Positions 12,936-23,987 of a DNA stretch of 64,000 nt are shown here, one piece after another. Numbering within the stretch: the stretch's first letter is position 1; every line of letters begins with the position of its first letter. The stretch comes from Panorpa germanica (lineage: Eukaryota > Arthropoda > Insecta > Mecoptera > Panorpidae). The notes under the pieces are model-generated. The model ran no database searches. It was not told the origin of the DNA and saw only the letters and a program-made list of their open reading frames with translations. Location: assembly GCA_963678705.1 (NCBI GenBank), contig OY783207.1, positions 2,046,001 through 2,110,000 on the forward strand, read 5' to 3'. The position numbers and the translations under genes are program-made.

Positions 12936-13588
12936 AAAAGATGATTTCGTCAAGTGGACTAAATTAAAACTGAATATATATAATTGCAGACCAGTAATTA
13001 GTGATGGAATATAATCATATTATGTTACGTAACATCCCGAACAAAAACTTCTGTTAAATAAATATATATGTGTCTAACTTCATCCTAGACAAAATAAAGT
13101 AAAGAATAAGTTATTTCAAAGTTTTCTAACCCAACACCCTCTCTCTCCCCTATTATCAAACTTACTAGAACTTTGCAAACTATAGTTTTATTCATATGTG
13201 TCCCAATCAAATTTACCCACGTTCAAATGTTTTATTTATTTTAGGAATATTCTCATATGTCATTTTATATTTACATGATCACGTTTTGTGGTTTGATATG
13301 TAAACTAGAGAGGCAGGTCAAGAACGGTCGGTCGGTCTGCCATATTGAACTTTGAAAAGATATTGATACTCCAATGTCTACAACTCTACACATCATCTGA
13401 GTCAATTTCGTTAGTAAAAAGTTGAGTACTCTTGAAATCTATTTGGAATTGAATTATGTTTCGAAGATAAATAATAATATCTAAGTAATTTAGTTAGCTA
13501 GTAGTAAGCAAGTAGTTGCACGTCAATTTATATATGAAAAGTAGAAAATGAACCTTGTAAACTTCATCCTGACTATCTTTAGTATACG
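12936..13588. other. Non-coding spacer
   Basis: No gene or family recognised. A short GGTC repeat (CGGTCGGTCGGTC) lies near 13326. Confidence 0.45.
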
Positions 13589-13760
13589 CTGGGTGTTTTA
13601 AAATTAACGCAAGATTTAAATTTCGCGCTATTTATGTGGTATAGTGTTGCCAATGAAGAAAAGGGACAGCTGACAGTATAGAGCTACTGAAAATGGAGCG
13701 CTACATAAAATTACAACAAGTTTTTATTGGTAACCATTATTAGAAAAGTAATGAACGTTT
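13589..13760 (+). pseudogene. Second mariner-type remnant (MERYIK start)
   Basis: Starts with CTGGGTGTTTTAAAATTAAC, a terminal motif seen in several insect mariner-like elements. It contains a short frame at 13693-13743 reading MERYIKLQQVFI before a stop, resembling the helix-turn-helix N-terminus of some mariner-type transposases. The rest is decayed. Assignment rests on these two short motifs. Confidence 0.4.
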
Positions 13761-14409
13761 GCCACCCAGTAAACAATTTGGTGAAGTGCTCTATTTGGTG
13801 AAGTTCGAGTCACTCGTACAATTCAATTCTAACGCTTTACAAGTTCTCTACCTGTCACAGATTTTGTGTTAGTGTTAGAATTTTTTCATAATAATATTCT
13901 TTCTTTTTCCAACATCATTCATTAAGTATTTCTGTTTCTTTCCCACATGGATATATTTTTTTTAAGTTCACTTTCATCTCATTTATTCCAAAGTGAGAGA
14001 GAAACAAGATGCGGTTAGACAAGTAAAATATATTTTTCACCGTTACACTTGTATACTATAGTATTATGTTCAGTACAGTATGCTTAAAGTATATGCTATC
14101 CTTTTTCAACAAATATTTCTTTAATGGTAATAGACAGACGCTATCTCCCTTAATCTCCGAATATAATGTATATAAACGAAGATAGTATCTAGCGATGGTA
14201 AGACAAAGGTTTTAAACCTAACGCAGACCTGCCAATCGTGGATTTTTGAATCACCAAAACAATGTAAAAAACTAATATAACGAGTATTGTTGAAGATGAA
14301 TAATATTCATTAAAAAAATCACGATCCGTACTAAAGATTACATCTATTTATTTCTTCATTTAAATATTTATATTTTGCAGACTAATTAATTAATTTATGG
14401 AGACTGGTT
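13761..14409. other. Non-coding spacer
   Basis: AT-rich, nothing recognised. Confidence 0.45.
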
Positions 14410-14843
14410 CAATAAGTGATTTTAGATACTCTGGCTGCCCTTCAACAAGTTGTTCAACAGAAAACGTCGATGCTGAGAGTCTAGGAACATCAATTCGGCA
14501 ACTTGGTCAAGTATTGGAGCTATAGCTTCTCCTTTGCATCTTCATGCTTATAAAGTTCAATTGAGTCTAGACCTACGTGTAACAGAAACGCATTTTCTGC
14601 GATTAGACTCATTTTTAACTTAAAGGCTTCATTAAGTGATTTTTGAGAAAATATATCCACAACGGGTATCATCGGACCATTCTTCTTCCAAAATGCAGCT
14701 GCTCTGCCAATAACATTTAATGGAAGATGCGATTTTATATGCCATTCGGAGAGGGTACTTGATGAAGTGTTTTCGATGGAATTACGTCCTAAAATATTAT
14801 TACTTAACACGGCACACCATGTTTTATAGTTGGGCGATCGCAT
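14410..14843 (-). pseudogene. Unidentified coding-like fragment with a frame break
   Basis: A 107-codon frame runs from 14843 to 14520 with a non-repetitive, protein-like composition (tryptophans in 'YKTWCAVLS', 'SEWHIK' and 'AAFWKKNG'). At its 3' end the frame stops, but a second frame, overlapping at about 14529, continues for some 36 codons with equally protein-like content (includes APILDQVAELMFLDSQHRR), ending near 14420. That is what a single-base frameshift in a once-longer gene looks like. Upstream of 14843 the other minus frames also look partly coding. No intron signals are clear. I do not recognise the family. It could be a processed pseudogene, a captured gene fragment or an endogenous viral fragment, and the sequence alone does not decide. 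Confidence 0.4.
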
Positions 14844-16059
14844 ACATTAATTTTGCAATATATAGCTTGAACGGTAGAGTTCAGATAATTTAGTATTCAT
14901 TCTTAGCTGTGAAGTACGCTTCTCTCCATTCGAACTAAGTTATAATCAAACTCCTACACAGTGAAGCACGGGACTTGACTATTCCATAAATACAAGTCAA
15001 GTATTACTAATTAACGATGGAGATTTAATACGTTTACCCACTTGTATCTAGAATAATTAACAAAAAGAAAGCTAACGATAAGGGTAGATCACATGAAAAT
15101 CTATTCTAACGTAACTGCCACTTGAAATTTCATCCCTTATTCAGAGTTTTATGCTATACAAACTATGCCAGTAAAAGGGGATTATTTTAAGAATAAGTTA
15201 GCATCAAAACTTCCTTTTCTGGTACTCAAAGGATCGTAAAATAATGTTAGTGAATTTTATTAGTATTTTATGTAAATCTTTAGGCAATGTATTCTAAGAC
15301 TATTAAATACGGTCAATTTTTCTTTATGGAAGATTTATATTATTTTATCTGTTTCTTACCCTTATATTTAAATTGACATAAGTAATAAATTCATTGATGT
15401 AAAATTAATTGCACCACACAGACAATGAATGACATTCAAATTTAGTTATTGTCTATTTAGAATTAGAACACATAGACGTCAGAAGAAGTGGGAAAGTGAA
15501 GTAGACCTGATGGAGATTGTACAAAATAAGAAGTAAGGGATAAGATGGATGACAACAGTTAAAAGGACGAAAAGATGAAGCTTGATATCTAGTTTTAAGA
15601 ATGTAAAATAGTTTCACTAAGAAAATGAAATGTAGTCAGTAAATTTAAACCCTAGATGTAAAATTAATAAATACAATACAAATGTATAAGCTAATTTTTC
15701 CAGCTGTGGAATCTTAAGGGTTATTAACCACAACCCCATTCCCTCCCTCACCTGTACTTTCACAGTACTATTAATAGAAAAGGTAGACAGAGTCTTAAAG
15801 TCGTAAGCTGCTTGCTACATCTTATAAGTTTTAGTATGAAGTTTCTTTTAAAACTTAATGTGGAAAAGTGAATTCGCCAGCGTGTAGACATTTCGTAAAG
15901 TCATATGTTATTAACAAATATAAGCTGAAATATTTATGTGACTTAATATTTAACTAGACTTACAATAATCTTTAAGACTGCGCTAATCTTTTCAAAAACG
16001 TAAGTGATAAGTAATTTTAGAACACTTACCTAAACTTTAGAAAAAATATTTTGATATGA
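14844..16059. other. Non-coding spacer
   Basis: AT-rich DNA without recognised features. Confidence 0.45.
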
Positions 16060-16061
16060 AT

Positions 16062-16662
16062 GGGCCTGTACCCTCATTTTTTAGTGGTCGATTTTGATTG
16101 AAATTGATGTTAATAAATGTGTATTATATTGTCTATTTTATTAAATATCTAAATGTTGACGGAGATATAGTAATTAAAAATTTGTATGACGTGAAATGCA
16201 TTTTAACGTCAGTTATTTGTTGAGTAGGTCAGTGCTATGGTAAAGTTTTGTAGCTGTTGGTAATCGAAATAATCAAGTCAAGTCAAAGAATAATAAGTTC
16301 TTATTTTATTTAACTCTGTAACGGCAGACATAATGTTGAAATTTTATTGTTTCTTGAAATAGCTGTAAATAGCAGAGATTTATGAGCTGTAAGGTTGGTA
16401 ACCTGTAAACTTGTCAGAGTTCTGTCAAGAATATATCTCTTTTACGCTCTGTTGTATAAAAGAGATAGCAACTAGCGGTTGTGATGTCACATGAATTTGG
16501 TATGTTGTACAACGATGAATCCCTTTAATAATTAAAGAGACAAAATGACTTTTTTAATTGTTAATATCTCCTTAAAATGAATTGAACATTTGAGGTTCTA
16601 GTAACCCATTTTATCAATATATAGTACACTTTTATAGAAATTACGACATAGGACACAAGCCC
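16062..16662 (+). mobile_element. AT-duplicating MITE, complete copy (601 bp)
   Basis: Bounded by GGGCCTGTACCCTC and GGACACAAGCCC, with AT immediately outside both ends (16060-16061, 16663-16664). The body matches the copies at 42.3, 49.2, 50.9 and 60.0 kb. It carries an internal short inverted repeat around 'atatatctcttttac...tataaaagagata' near 16430-16467 that is also found in the 49.2-kb copy. Non-coding. Confidence 0.85.
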
Positions 16663-16664
16663 AT

Positions 16665-17442
16665 TTTGATGTTTTCTGATAGTAGTGTCATGGCAGAATT
16701 GTTATCGCGTATTCTTGTCTTAACAAATATTATATTTTCTAGAGAAATCTAAATTAATAACATGAGTTTCATATAAAATAAAATGACATAGAAGCTTAAC
16801 TATGTTTCCAAATTTGATATGCAAATGTTTGCAAGTAACTACCCTCAGCAACACATACACACACACAGACACAGACACAAAGGCGGTTATATTTTGCTTG
16901 TAATAAGTAGTAAGTAGTTAGTTTAATACTTATTAAGTCTAATTTATGATGTCTTTAAATTATAATGTTCATTACGTGCTCCATTATCTTCCCCACATCA
17001 TATGCTGGCACCGAGTCATGAACTGGAGTTCTAGGTGTAGCTCCAGCTATTTCACTGCCAACGCTTGCATACATTATGTAATTTAATGTACAATAAACGT
17101 GTATTAATATAAACAATATGACCTTATGGTGGTAAGGATAACCTTGAGTAGGGAACTTCATTAATACCTGACATGAGAAACGCACGCCTACTCAGCACAG
17201 TGATGTGCGAATAGGTAAACGAAAATCTACGCCATAAACCCAGCGGTTTATGCCACTTTCTTTGTGTACAAGCTGCCTACGCCACTGGATGTGCGGAGAA
17301 CAGTTTCCATTTAAAGATTGTCGTATGCTTTCGGTTTATTTTAGATACCGAATTAAATGTCGTAAAATCATTTGTAACTAAAAAGTAAATTGAATAATGT
17401 GATTGTTATTAGGAAGTCAGTGTTTTAAGTAATCGCGTAACT

Positions 17443-17443
<1 letters not shown>
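16665..17443. other. Non-coding spacer
   Basis: Contains a short (CA)n-type tract near 16853-16880. A 76-codon minus frame (16955-17185) has no recognisable domain and is not called. Confidence 0.45.

Positions 17444-17494
<51 letters not shown>
17444..17494. repeat. (GA)n microsatellite
   Basis: Uninterrupted AG dinucleotide run of about 51 bp, ending at 'gagatcacc'. Confidence 0.95.
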
Positions 17495-17496
<2 letters not shown>

Positions 17497-17580
17497 ACCT
17501 AATCACCATTTTGTTATTCTTCAATAAATAAAAAATTGTTAGACATCTTTATTAAAAATTTGAATGAGTAAAGAAATTAA

Positions 17581-18279
17581 GCATAAAGCTCCATTCCCAC
17601 TCACTATTTTAAGTTTTAACCTTAAATGTGATTTTGAACTTGTGAAATCATGCGTCATGCGTCAGTAATATACGTTATTTAGCAATAATTACTATCTTTA
17701 TTTAATATAAATTATTGTATTACACAAGTTAAAACTTACATTTTAAGTTACAACCTTAAATTAAGATTAAAACTCAATGAGTAAAGTATCATTCTCACTC
17801 ACTGTTTTAATTTAATTTTATATTTTGTATTTATTTTAAATTGTTTAGCATATGGCAATGTGCGTAGTCATTCACAGTACCATTTTTAATTTAATTTATT
17901 TTTTAAGTTTTCTTAGTTTTTTTTAGATTAAATTAAAAATATTACATTAAGAAAAACTATATTATATTATAACCTCCAAAATGCGACAATCTGTCAAAAT
18001 GCAGTACGATTTATTTTTAAAAGAAGTTCATTGTTAGTATTAAAATATTGAAGTGAAAAAATTTCTTTTATTAATTGTTATTAAAAATAGCAATTTTAAT
18101 TATTTCACATACTATCAAAATTTATATTACTAACGAAGCATACGCACCATCTAAATGAACTAAATTTAAATTAAAACACAAATGTGAAAAGGAATGCTTA
18201 AACGAAAACCTGAAATCTAGATTACAATATTAAATAAAAACAGTAAATGAAATATCAAAACAGTGAGTGGGAATGAGGC
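17581..18279. mobile_element. MITE with TTAA flanks (piggyBac- or Kolobok-type)
   Basis: TTAA lies directly outside both ends (17577-17580 and 18280-18283). The ends are inverted: CATTCCCACTCACT on the left, AGTGAGTGGGAATG on the right. A third copy of the terminal motif (CATTCTCACTCACTG) occurs internally near 17790, preceded by a repeat of the left flank 'aatgagtaaag', suggesting an internal duplication or nested insertion. TTAA duplication is typical of piggyBac and Kolobok elements. Non-coding. Confidence 0.65.
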
Positions 18280-18283
18280 TTAA

Positions 18284-19141
18284 GAATGGGTTTTTATTTC
18301 AAGTTTTTCCTCAAGAAAATGTACAATCTGAGCTGGTTTTAAGTACTCGTTTCAACTGCAAGTGCAGCCTGCGTTTCACGAAGATTTCCAGTTTCATTCC
18401 AGATTTTCATCCGGTGTCACTCCAGGTTTTTTTACAAGAAAATATGTGGATAACATGTATAGTTACATGTTTTGAATTTTAGAGAATTTTGGAGTACGTA
18501 TACTTATAACAATTTTACATAATTAATAAATTAAAAAATAATTACATATATGAGGCTATAACACTAACAAATATAGTCAATATAGAAGGAGCATTGGAAA
18601 TAGGGCGATGTTAAATAAATAAAGATTTAACTTTGGGTAATAAAATAACATTTTTAACATATAACACCAGCAGTCATATAATAAAATAATAAATAACATG
18701 TTGTTTGTTATAACGATTCACTGAAAAACTTTCCTCTGCAAACAATTGGAAATGTTATAATCTATTTAATAATTTATAACGTTTTATGATAATTACAAAA
18801 CTTTATTATGTTCTATAATTAAATTGTCAGAATGCTACACAAACACAAACTACAACCTACAACCAGTCTCTGTTAAACGTATATTTACAGTACAGCAGAG
18901 TTTTGATGCTGGTTTAGTTTTTTACGTGTAGTCAGTCTGTGATATATCATTTTATGTTATATTCGTACTTTACTGCTTCGTATAGGAAAATAAAACCAAA
19001 TTAGCTCTTTTATAACAGCTTAATCCGGTTACATGAATTTATTGTTCTACAATAACAATATCAATGTTCTACTCGAATCAGATGTCGGAACCTGCATCCG
19101 CGGGATATGATTCTGTATTTAGATGTGTTTAAACATCAACA
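18284..19141. other. Non-coding spacer
   Basis: AT-rich; no feature supported. A 71-codon plus frame at 18267-18482 starts inside the preceding MITE and shows no domain. Confidence 0.45.
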
Positions 19142-19390
19142 ATCACCTAATAAGTTCGTAAAGTGACATATAGATGGCACCACTATTGACAAATCCATAT
19201 GGTTCTTAGATAGTAGCAACCTTCAAGCGAAAGGTGTCATGGTTTCATGACATTGGGACCATTAGTTTACGCGTTGCACCGGTTTTAGTAACGCTACTTT
19301 CATAATTTTCAAAACTATGGAAAAAGCTGAATTTCGTATGTTGATAAAACGAAACGGTTATCGTCAAATTTATCTAAGTAAACATTAACC
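19142..19390 (+). pseudogene. Mariner-like element remnant, 5' end (second copy)
   Basis: Shares its 5' non-coding block with 12687-12935. The frame beginning at 19317 reads MEKAEFRMLIKRNG and ends after 23 codons, just before the palindrome at 19391. Better preserved than the 12.8-kb copy but still only the transposase N-terminus. Similarity to mariner is inferred from this start and the conserved leader. Confidence 0.65.
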
Positions 19391-19459
19391 GCCTTACAAA
19401 TAAACCTGTTATAAAACTTATACCTGGTATTAATTTTATAACAGGTTTATTTGTAAGGC
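19391..19459. repeat. Long near-perfect palindrome
   Basis: A 26-bp arm (19391-19416, starting GCCTTACAAATAAACC) is exactly mirrored at 19434-19459. The 17-bp centre itself contains ATACC/GGTAT, so the whole 69 bp is almost a perfect palindrome. It lies where the mariner-like frame breaks off. It may be a tiny foldback element or end-joined TIRs; transcribed, it would form a strong hairpin. Confidence 0.85.
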
Positions 19460-19482
19460 CGTAAATATATATAATACCATAT

Positions 19483-20039
19483 GGAGGTACAGGACGTACC
19501 GTCAATACTAAAAGTTTATATCTCGGTAATACGAATTGGATAATAAATTTGGCAACGCTGTAAATTTACGTATGTTGACGCATGCGTGATTTGGTTTTTT
19601 GACAAATAAATTGTTATATTTTATATAATATTTATTCCGATTTTGAATTTCCCGCTCAAATTGGCATTTGCAACGTTGCCAGCTTATAACCTACATTTAC
19701 TGTTTCTTACTGGTTTTATTTAAATATCTTTGTATATAGGTATCCTTTTGATAATTTTCTTTTTGCAATAGTTACAGAAAAGATTCTTTTATATACACCT
19801 AGTTTTTGAAAGCCGTGTCACCATTTTTGAATAGTTATAAGTTATATTATGTGGTGAAATTGAGCTAAAAATTATGATTTGTATAGAAAATGACTATTTT
19901 TAATCATGTATAAAAAGAAAACTATGAACCCTGTTTTTCTAAAATTTTGAGACAGCATGTATTTTAACTATTTGTATCGACCCTCCACGTTTCACATTTC
20001 ACAACGTTTTCATCATTTACGTTAACGTCCTGTACCTCC
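19483..20039. mobile_element. TIR element (GGAGGTACAGGACGT termini), 557 bp
   Basis: GGAGGTACAGGACGT at 19483 is exactly mirrored by ACGTCCTGTACCTCC ending at 20039. The interior is AT-rich and non-coding. The flanks do not show an obvious duplication, so the superfamily is not assigned. Confidence 0.7.
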
Positions 20040-20335
20040 TTAAGTGTTTAGAAATTCGTGTTTGTGAAATATTTAGACATGAAATTATTAAAACTATATT
20101 CTGAATGAAACTGAATTGAAACAAAACAAATAAACACAAACGAGAATCATTAGTCGAATAGCTCACCATTTTATATTCATTCTGAAAACTAAAACTAAAA
20201 CTACAGGTTCAGCTGAAGTGAACTGAGCTATCCGAGTGCCATATAGTATGCCAGTCGTTGTTACCGCTCCATTTTAAAGATTCATCTGTTCCATGTTTGA
20301 CATTACCTACAGAATTCGAGAATAAATATTTGATA

Positions 20336-20339
20336 AGGG
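20336..20339. repeat. Target-site duplication of the LTR element (left)
   Basis: AGGG directly outside the left LTR; the same AGGG follows the right LTR at 25844-25847. Four-base duplications fit Ty3/gypsy and some other LTR integrases. Confidence 0.85.
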
Positions 20340-21173
20340 TGTTGTAAGTTTATTCGAAGGGCGGATGTTACACCTGACATCAATGTTGTAAAAAGAGGTC
20401 TGATGCTCGTTCTAGAAGGAGATTACTCAGCTTGCTAATACATCACGCAGTGTTGCTAGTTTCTGGAAGTAGATTCTTCAGTTTGACGATCATCCACCTT
20501 CTTGAATTACTCACGTTGATAAGAATTAACTCTTTTAAGATGATTAATAGGATTCTTGTTTGACGGTGTATTGTTGCAATTTGAGAATACTTGAGCGGCC
20601 TAAAGTATAACCTCGTTGCAACATACGACGGTTGAACAATTAGTATCTTTTTATTACTATTAATACAAACACTTTTATTAAAATATATCATTTATTCGTT
20701 GTAATATTATATCTGCGTACTTAATTACAATAGTATTTTATTGGATTAATAAAGATGCCAGATATAAAACAAAATGTAATTCTAGTGTTATAATTTGATT
20801 AATAGTTAAAATGTGCTCACTATTGAATACTTAGATGTTACAATTGGAGTATTGTACGAACGAAGTACAATTAGTAAACACTTGGTTGAGACTCAGGAGA
20901 AGACTGACTTTTTGACTCCAGTACAAAACGGTATATTAACAATTTATTTGTTAACTTTACATCATACAATACTAGTTCAGTGTTGCCAAAAATTAAATAA
21001 CAATATAAAATATCCACAGACCAGAGTCAATGTTTACAAGCGCTAACTTTAAACAATTATTTGTTACAATATTAATACTAAAATTAAAGATAACATAATA
21101 TAATTCTTATAAAATAAATAACATTTATATTAAAAATAGGAAGGATAAGTACGACTTATGCGTACTTACAACA
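20340..21173 (-). repeat. 3' LTR (left in window)
   Basis: 834 bp, TGTTGTAAGT...ACTTACAACA. The termini form a short inverted repeat. Near the inner edge AAGTACG and CGTACTT (21148-21168) make a small hairpin. The short ORF it shares with the other LTR (20813-21046) has no domain and is not a gene. Confidence 0.93.
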
Positions 21174-21410
21174 CCCTTCAACCCTAGAAAAGGAACGCAT
21201 ATTAAACAAACATATGCGTTTCTTTCCAAGAAAAAGAAAAAGGAAGATAGGACGATGTCGTACTATCGCAACACCCCCTTCCAAAAAAAAGGGACACGTA
21301 TAAAAACAAAATATACGAGTTACAATTCTGGAAAAAAACAAAAAGAGAAGCAAAGTGTCGACAACGATTCTGATCCCATCGTATAGAGTTGACACTGCCT
21401 CACAAAACAA
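21174..21410 (-). promoter_or_regulatory. 3' non-coding region with polypurine tract candidates
   Basis: On the minus strand the LTR is preceded by GGGTTGAAGGG, a candidate polypurine tract. About 100 bp further upstream, GGAAGGGGG is followed by TGTTGCGATAGTACG (starting at 21273), which resembles the LTR start TGTTGTAAGTACG. This looks like a degenerate duplication of the tract/LTR junction. Confidence 0.45.
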
Positions 21411-23987
21411 TCATCCCTGACAAAATCCATCTAACACGTCAAGGTTTTGTTGATTGGTACAAAATCTCTTTAATCTATTCCTATTAACTACCGTATACTT
21501 TCTAGGTGAAAAAAAAGAATTGACCCTTCTATCAAAATTTAATTTAAATTTTGGTTTATTACTAGTAAATTTATTTGTAGCTAAATCAATCGTAGAAGAA
21601 TATTTTGCACCACTAAATTGGTCTAGTATGTCATGTACGAGAGGCAAAGTATAAACATCACTTGTCGTCTGTTCATTAAGTTTACGATAGTCGATTACAA
21701 CGCAAAATTGTTTGTTCCCCGACACATCTGCTTTTTTAGGTACCATTAACAGAGGTGCGTTAAACTGTGAGTCGCATTTTTCAATAACGTTGTTAGCCAA
21801 CAGTTCTTGAATATGCTTCTCAACAATTTCTTTATGCGCATGAGATAATCTATGCGGCTTAATGTTTACAGGGTTAGGTGAGTCACTCAGTGCACTCGCA
21901 CAAGATAACTTATCTACCGGGAAAAAAAATATGTTATTAAAATTATTACAGATTTCCATTAAATCTGTTAAGTATTTTGAATTAACATTTGAAAAATCTA
22001 TATTATTAAATAAAAGATGTCGTAAGGATCTTTTAGGATCGTTAGGATTTCTTTTCAAAAAATGGTAAAAATTAAATTTATTTATTGGAATAATATCTGG
22101 TTTAAAATTGTCAAGTATTACATCTTTTGCTGAGGAATTAGTTATTGATATATAAAAAGTATTATTAACAGGATTAATTAATGCGTTGGCTAAAAAAACT
22201 TCAGGTAGCAATTCCTTGGCTACACAAACTCCTACCGTAGAACCCGACATAGGAATTAATTTCCTAGTACGTGCTGGAACTATGATAATACTGTTTATGT
22301 TCAATAATGGTAATTCAAATATTTTGCCATGTTGTGAGAATTGTACGCTGTTTGTTTCCAAATTAATTACTGCTTTAAATGTACGTAAAATATCTAAACC
22401 TATGATTCCATCATGCTTAATGGGGAAATCCTCTGACACAACCTGAAAAGTATGTTTCGACCTAGAACTATCTAAAATTATAGAAGTTTTTAGTGAACCT
22501 AAAGTATAAGGCGTGCCTTCAGAGATTCCCTTTAATAACACTTTAGATGTACTATCTATTTTGATATTATTTTTTAAAATATTTTGTTTAATTAAAGAAA
22601 TTTGAGAACCAGTGTCCAATAAAAATGATACAGTCTTTGCTTTGGCTGCGACTATTCTGAATTGAACAGTGTCAGCTGTTTGCTTGTCAATAACATTTTC
22701 ATTGTTACAGTTAAAATTTGTTATATCATTGGTATTTTGTATTTCTTTAATCTCAATATTTTTATTTAAACTAATAAATTTACGTAAATGGTGATTATAA
22801 AAAGAACGTGAATTTTGTTTTGTATTTTTAGTAAAAGATACTTGAGGACCATCAGATTCAAGATGTCTCGATCTTTTACAATAAACAGAAGGTTTTGAAA
22901 ATACCGTATCTCTCCTACAAATATTAATTTGCGCGACAGGATATACCGTATCCGCATTTTCCTTCTTGATAAAACAATATTTCTCTAAATGACCATTTTT
23001 TTTACAATAGTTACAAAAAAAAGTTTTAAATTTTGTTTCGACTTCGTTAGCAAATTGTTCACTTGAAACTGGTTCACTACTAGAAATAGAATAACTTGAA
23101 TCTGTTTTAAATTCAACATGCCTTCTTCTTTCTAGAGTGCGCCACCGTGTTTCAAGAAAATTCGTAAAATCATTTAGGGTTGGTAATTCAGAAGTATTTC
23201 TGTTTTCCCATTCCTTTAATGTGTTAAAATCTAACTTGGTCTTTAAAAAATGTATAAAAATAAAATCTGAATGATTAGAATATATTCCCAACTCGGTTAA
23301 TGCTCTAATCGATTCATTAATTTCGTCTAAAAAATTTTTGATATTAGTTTCTGATTCTAAACGTATAACATTGTAGTTTATCAAATTGTTTAAATAGGTT
23401 TCAATAAGTGCTACCTTGTTATCATAACGTTTACAAAGGATGTTCCAAACAATTTCATAATTATCGTTTGTTAAAGGATAATTTTTTATGAGTTTGAGTG
23501 GTTCTCCTGTCAAATTTAATTTTAAATAATGCATTTTTTCAATGTTTGATAGTTTGCTATTATTACGAATTAAATTTGTAAATAATTCCATGAAACTTTG
23601 CCAATTAGTATATTCTCCATCAAAAACGGTTAGTTGCATTGGACTTAAGTTCAGATTTTTTATTGAATCTATGCTTTTTGAGTCGTCTACAATATGTGTA
23701 TCATTCTCAAATGTTTGCTTATAATTCAACAAGTAAATAAGAGTGTCGTCATAAATACTTTCAACTTCCATAGACTTACTAACGATAGCCGTAGCTTCTT
23801 CATTTTTTAGAATTGGAAGCAGTGCTTCTACGATACTACTATATTTAACCCAAGCTTTATCTAAGTTTTTGATTTTTAATTCAACTATTGTTAAGGATGT
23901 TGATTGGACTTCTAAATTTTTTGAAAACTCATTAATTAGATTGATTGTATTCTCAACTAATGTGAGGGAATGAACGTTCGGTGCCAT
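21411..23987 (-). CDS. Gag-protease-truncated RT fusion polyprotein of the LTR element
   Basis: 858 codons in one frame; the ATG at 23987 is the first of the long open frame after a leader of about 1 kb. Residues about 115-290 resemble the DUF1759 Gag-type domain (FDGEYTNWQSF, later YLKLNLTGEPLKLI and WNILCKRY). A CCHC zinc knuckle (CNYCKKNGHLEKYC) is at about 325-338. A retropepsin active site FLLDTGSQISL lies near 455-465, with the flap/C-terminal GIIGLDIL near 527. A Ty3/gypsy reverse-transcriptase front half follows (FNAPLLMVPKK, VIDYRKLNEQT, then YSSTIDLA) at about 710-803. After residue 803 similarity to RT stops and the last 55 residues resemble an integrase C-terminus (KYTVVNRNRLKRF, compare the VHVNRLKPF-type tail). 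The YxDD motif, RNase H and the integrase catalytic core are missing. The fusion is in frame. Gag and protease could still be functional; polymerase and integrase would have to come from elsewhere. Confidence 0.85.
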   Translation of the reverse strand: MAPNVHSLTLVENTINLINEFSKNLEVQSTSLTIVELKIKNLDKAWVKYSSIVEALLPILKNEEATAIVSKSMEVESIYDDTLIYLLNYKQTFENDTHIVDDSKSIDSIKNLNLSPMQLTVFDGEYTNWQSFMELFTNLIRNNSKLSNIEKMHYLKLNLTGEPLKLIKNYPLTNDNYEIVWNILCKRYDNKVALIETYLNNLINYNVIRLESETNIKNFLDEINESIRALTELGIYSNHSDFIFIHFLKTKLDFNTLKEWENRNTSELPTLNDFTNFLETRWRTLERRRHVEFKTDSSYSISSSEPVSSEQFANEVETKFKTFFCNYCKKNGHLEKYCFIKKENADTVYPVAQINICRRDTVFSKPSVYCKRSRHLESDGPQVSFTKNTKQNSRSFYNHHLRKFISLNKNIEIKEIQNTNDITNFNCNNENVIDKQTADTVQFRIVAAKAKTVSFLLDTGSQISLIKQNILKNNIKIDSTSKVLLKGISEGTPYTLGSLKTSIILDSSRSKHTFQVVSEDFPIKHDGIIGLDILRTFKAVINLETNSVQFSQHGKIFELPLLNINSIIIVPARTRKLIPMSGSTVGVCVAKELLPEVFLANALINPVNNTFYISITNSSAKDVILDNFKPDIIPINKFNFYHFLKRNPNDPKRSLRHLLFNNIDFSNVNSKYLTDLMEICNNFNNIFFFPVDKLSCASALSDSPNPVNIKPHRLSHAHKEIVEKHIQELLANNVIEKCDSQFNAPLLMVPKKADVSGNKQFCVVIDYRKLNEQTTSDVYTLPLVHDILDQFSGAKYSSTIDLATNKFTSNKPKFKLNFDRRVNSFFSPRKYTVVNRNRLKRFCTNQQNLDVLDGFCQG

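Noticed and set aside
20813..21046. 77-codon plus frame, repeated at 25483-25716
   Set aside because: Identical only because it lies in both LTRs; it is on the opposite strand to the element and has no domain.
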